DNA of 64,000 nucleotides from Caenorhabditis elegans (taxonomy: Eukaryota > Nematoda > Chromadorea > Rhabditida > Rhabditidae): positions 9,672,001 through 9,736,000 of the forward strand of contig NC_003284.9 of assembly GCF_000002985.6 (NCBI RefSeq), written 5' to 3'. The position numbers and the translations under genes are program-made. Under the pieces are notes generated by a model that had not been told where the DNA came from, made no database searches, and saw only the letters and a program-made list of their open reading frames with translations. Below are positions 62,431 through 64,000 of the stretch, piece after piece. Numbering within the stretch: position 1 is the first letter of the stretch; every line of letters begins with the position of its first letter.

Positions 62431-64000
62431 CTGAAAAAGTAATCTTATTAAATGCGAGCCATTTTCGCTTTTCCTGCTCCCCCCAACACCATCCATCTCC
62501 CTTTCCAATAGTGCACACACAAAATTTACATAGTCCCTCGTACTCCCGCATGCAAGCAGTTGTTGTAATGGAGAAGAAGGATAAGTCATCGGGGGCGCTC
62601 TTTTATAATGTGGAAATAGCAAGGCACATCTCATTGACTGGCTCAAAACCAATACCAATTCCATTACGAAAGGCTCCCACTTTTCATTAGAAAACTTCTC
62701 ATTAGAAGGAGTGATATAGTGAAGTATAAAATAATGTGAATGATAATATTGTCCTTTTAAAACAATCCACAGTTCACAGATGGGTCTTGACAGTTACACT
62801 TTTCGATTGTTATTTTATTAATTTTGCGGTTAAAAAAAAAAGACTTTAGACAAGACAATGCTAAAACTAATTTGAGCTGGTTCAAAAGTCACCACCACGA
62901 ATTATATTTGTGTTCTTGTTAATTAGTAGATATTTTGTATTTGTCTTTCAGTTTTGTTTCTCGCTTCACTGCTAAGATGTGGAAATCTGAAAAATGTCAA
63001 CTAAACGAAAAAAAACCAATTTCGGTCTCCGACCTCTACCTCCTCCTTCTTCGTTATTCTTTTACTATAACTTTCGTCTTCTTTTCTTTTTCAAAGCCAT
63101 TCCTTCTCTGCTTGCCAATCCTCATTTGTCTTGTGATGAATGGAGGAAAAGGCAAAAATAAAAGCAAAAATGGGGGGGGGGGGGGAGTGAGGGAGAAATT
63201 CATTCGCTTTCAGTTTAAAATACGATTAATGGATGGGAGGTGACTGCCAATTAAAAACACTTTTTGCATGACGGGCTCACTTTTTTTTCGTCCCTTTTGA
63301 GAAAAAGAAGATGGAAAATAGCTCTTCTGAAAATATTATGGCACATACAGAATTCGATATGAAGTTTTTGGATAGAATGTAAAAAAAGAAGTCAATCCGG
63401 TGAATACCGATGAATGTCAGATTACGGTAGAGTAAATAGTAGAAGATGCAATTGGCTCAACTCTTACTCAGCCCCCTGAATTTCAGACAACCTTCAGCTT
63501 TGCATCTGGAACACACAAAACGTCTGGTCTTGTTTTAGGTTGTCCAACAACACTTTTTGTCGTCGTCAAAGATTAATTGAAGTTATATATCCCACCCCGC
63601 GTTAGATCCAAGCGTCATGTGTCACCAATCTTACGCTCGCTGTGTGTCTCAGTTTTCCACAAAATATCTTTACCCCAGGAATCGATAACACCTGTTGTTA
63701 CGGAGTTTGATACCAAAACCGGGATATTTTGGAAGGGTATGTTTTGGTACTTGTTGATCGAAGCGATGTAATGATGATGATGACTAAGAGGGTAATTTGA
63801 TATGTCCTGGAGAATTCTAAAAATTAAAAGAAAGGAGAGGTCTGCACTTGTTGTTTGTTTTCCTAGAAATTCTGAGCGCAGACCTGAAAAAATTAAAAGA
63901 ATTTTACAAAATCATAATTTATTTGGCAATGGCTTCTGGTTTCTGTGTCTGTCTTTTACACGACACATCTAGTTTTGGAAAAACGAGGAAAATGTTCCCA
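62431..64000. other. him-4 intron / upstream part of the antisense cysteine-rich gene
   Basis: There are no further Ig exons on the plus strand. On the minus strand two tiny phase-compatible exon candidates (63505-63468 and 63326-63281) could precede 62430, but they are too short to trust. A 14-G tract is at 63172-63185. A minus-strand open end near 63940-63998 (encoding KPEAIAK before a stop) may be the 3' end of another transcript, but the evidence is thin. Confidence 0.4.
63172..63185 (+). repeat. Poly-G tract (14 G)
   Basis: Fourteen consecutive G on the plus strand, flanked by A-rich DNA. Long mono-G runs are known in worms as G-quadruplex-forming sites that become deleted when the DOG-1 helicase is missing. 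Confidence 0.95.

Noticed and set aside
63577..63771. 64-codon plus-strand frame that might be a him-4 exon
   Set aside because: No Ig signature (Trp, Asp-x-Gly-x-Tyr-x-Cys) and no acceptor in the phase needed after 61156.
1..64000. CRISPR arrays, bacterial operons, rRNA, complete tRNA genes, transposase genes
   Set aside because: None seen; the intron-rich structure and splice signals are those of a nematode nuclear genome.

Overview
The window looks like a piece of Caenorhabditis elegans chromosome X, or a very close relative. It is AT-rich, has short introns with TTTTCAG-type acceptors, and has trans-splice-like acceptors just upstream of start codons. Four genes in known neighbourhoods are recognisable: ifp-1, npr-18, dyf-7 and him-4. 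No prokaryotic, viral or transposon-coding gene was seen. All exon models were built by eye from splice consensus, reading phase and protein sense. Gene symbols rest on protein content and remembered gene order, not on a search.

Left part (1-24.3 kb): about 4 kb without a convincing gene, then ifp-1 on the minus strand. It has ten coding exons and a 776-residue intermediate filament protein with a lamin-tail domain. A gene desert of about 13.7 kb follows, carrying only repeats and possible regulatory DNA. Next is npr-18 on the plus strand, a rhodopsin-family neuropeptide-type receptor with two possible C-termini.

Middle part (24.3-45.6 kb): dyf-7 (ZP-domain membrane protein, 446 residues) is preceded by an E-box cluster and by an X-box-like site about 100 bp before its ATG. 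A 370 bp foldback element lies in the next intergenic region. Then come a 279-residue Ser/Tyr-rich and acidic protein (plus strand), a 299-residue unknown protein in ten exons (minus strand), and an 88-residue two-exon gene nested on the plus strand inside one of its introns. A degenerate coding-like island at about 42.8-43.2 kb may be a pseudogene.

Right part (45.6-64 kb): the first 31 coding exons (2,889 residues) of him-4, hemicentin. They hold a signal peptide, a VWA domain, a linker and 26 complete Ig domains plus a 27th that is cut off. The gene leaves the window in the middle of that domain. One intron contains a coding-quality open exon with its own stop, a possible short isoform. The last intron begun in the window hosts the C-terminal exons of an antisense cysteine-rich gene resembling the membrane-proximal part of ADAM17/ADAM10.

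The genes do not form one pathway. Several encode extracellular, membrane or cytoskeletal proteins used in tissue architecture: hemicentin in matrix linkage, DYF-7 in dendrite-tip anchoring, and IFP-1 in the cytoskeleton. The most useful novelty candidates are the him-4 hidden exon, the two nested antisense genes, the alternative npr-18 C-terminus and the dyf-7 X-box.
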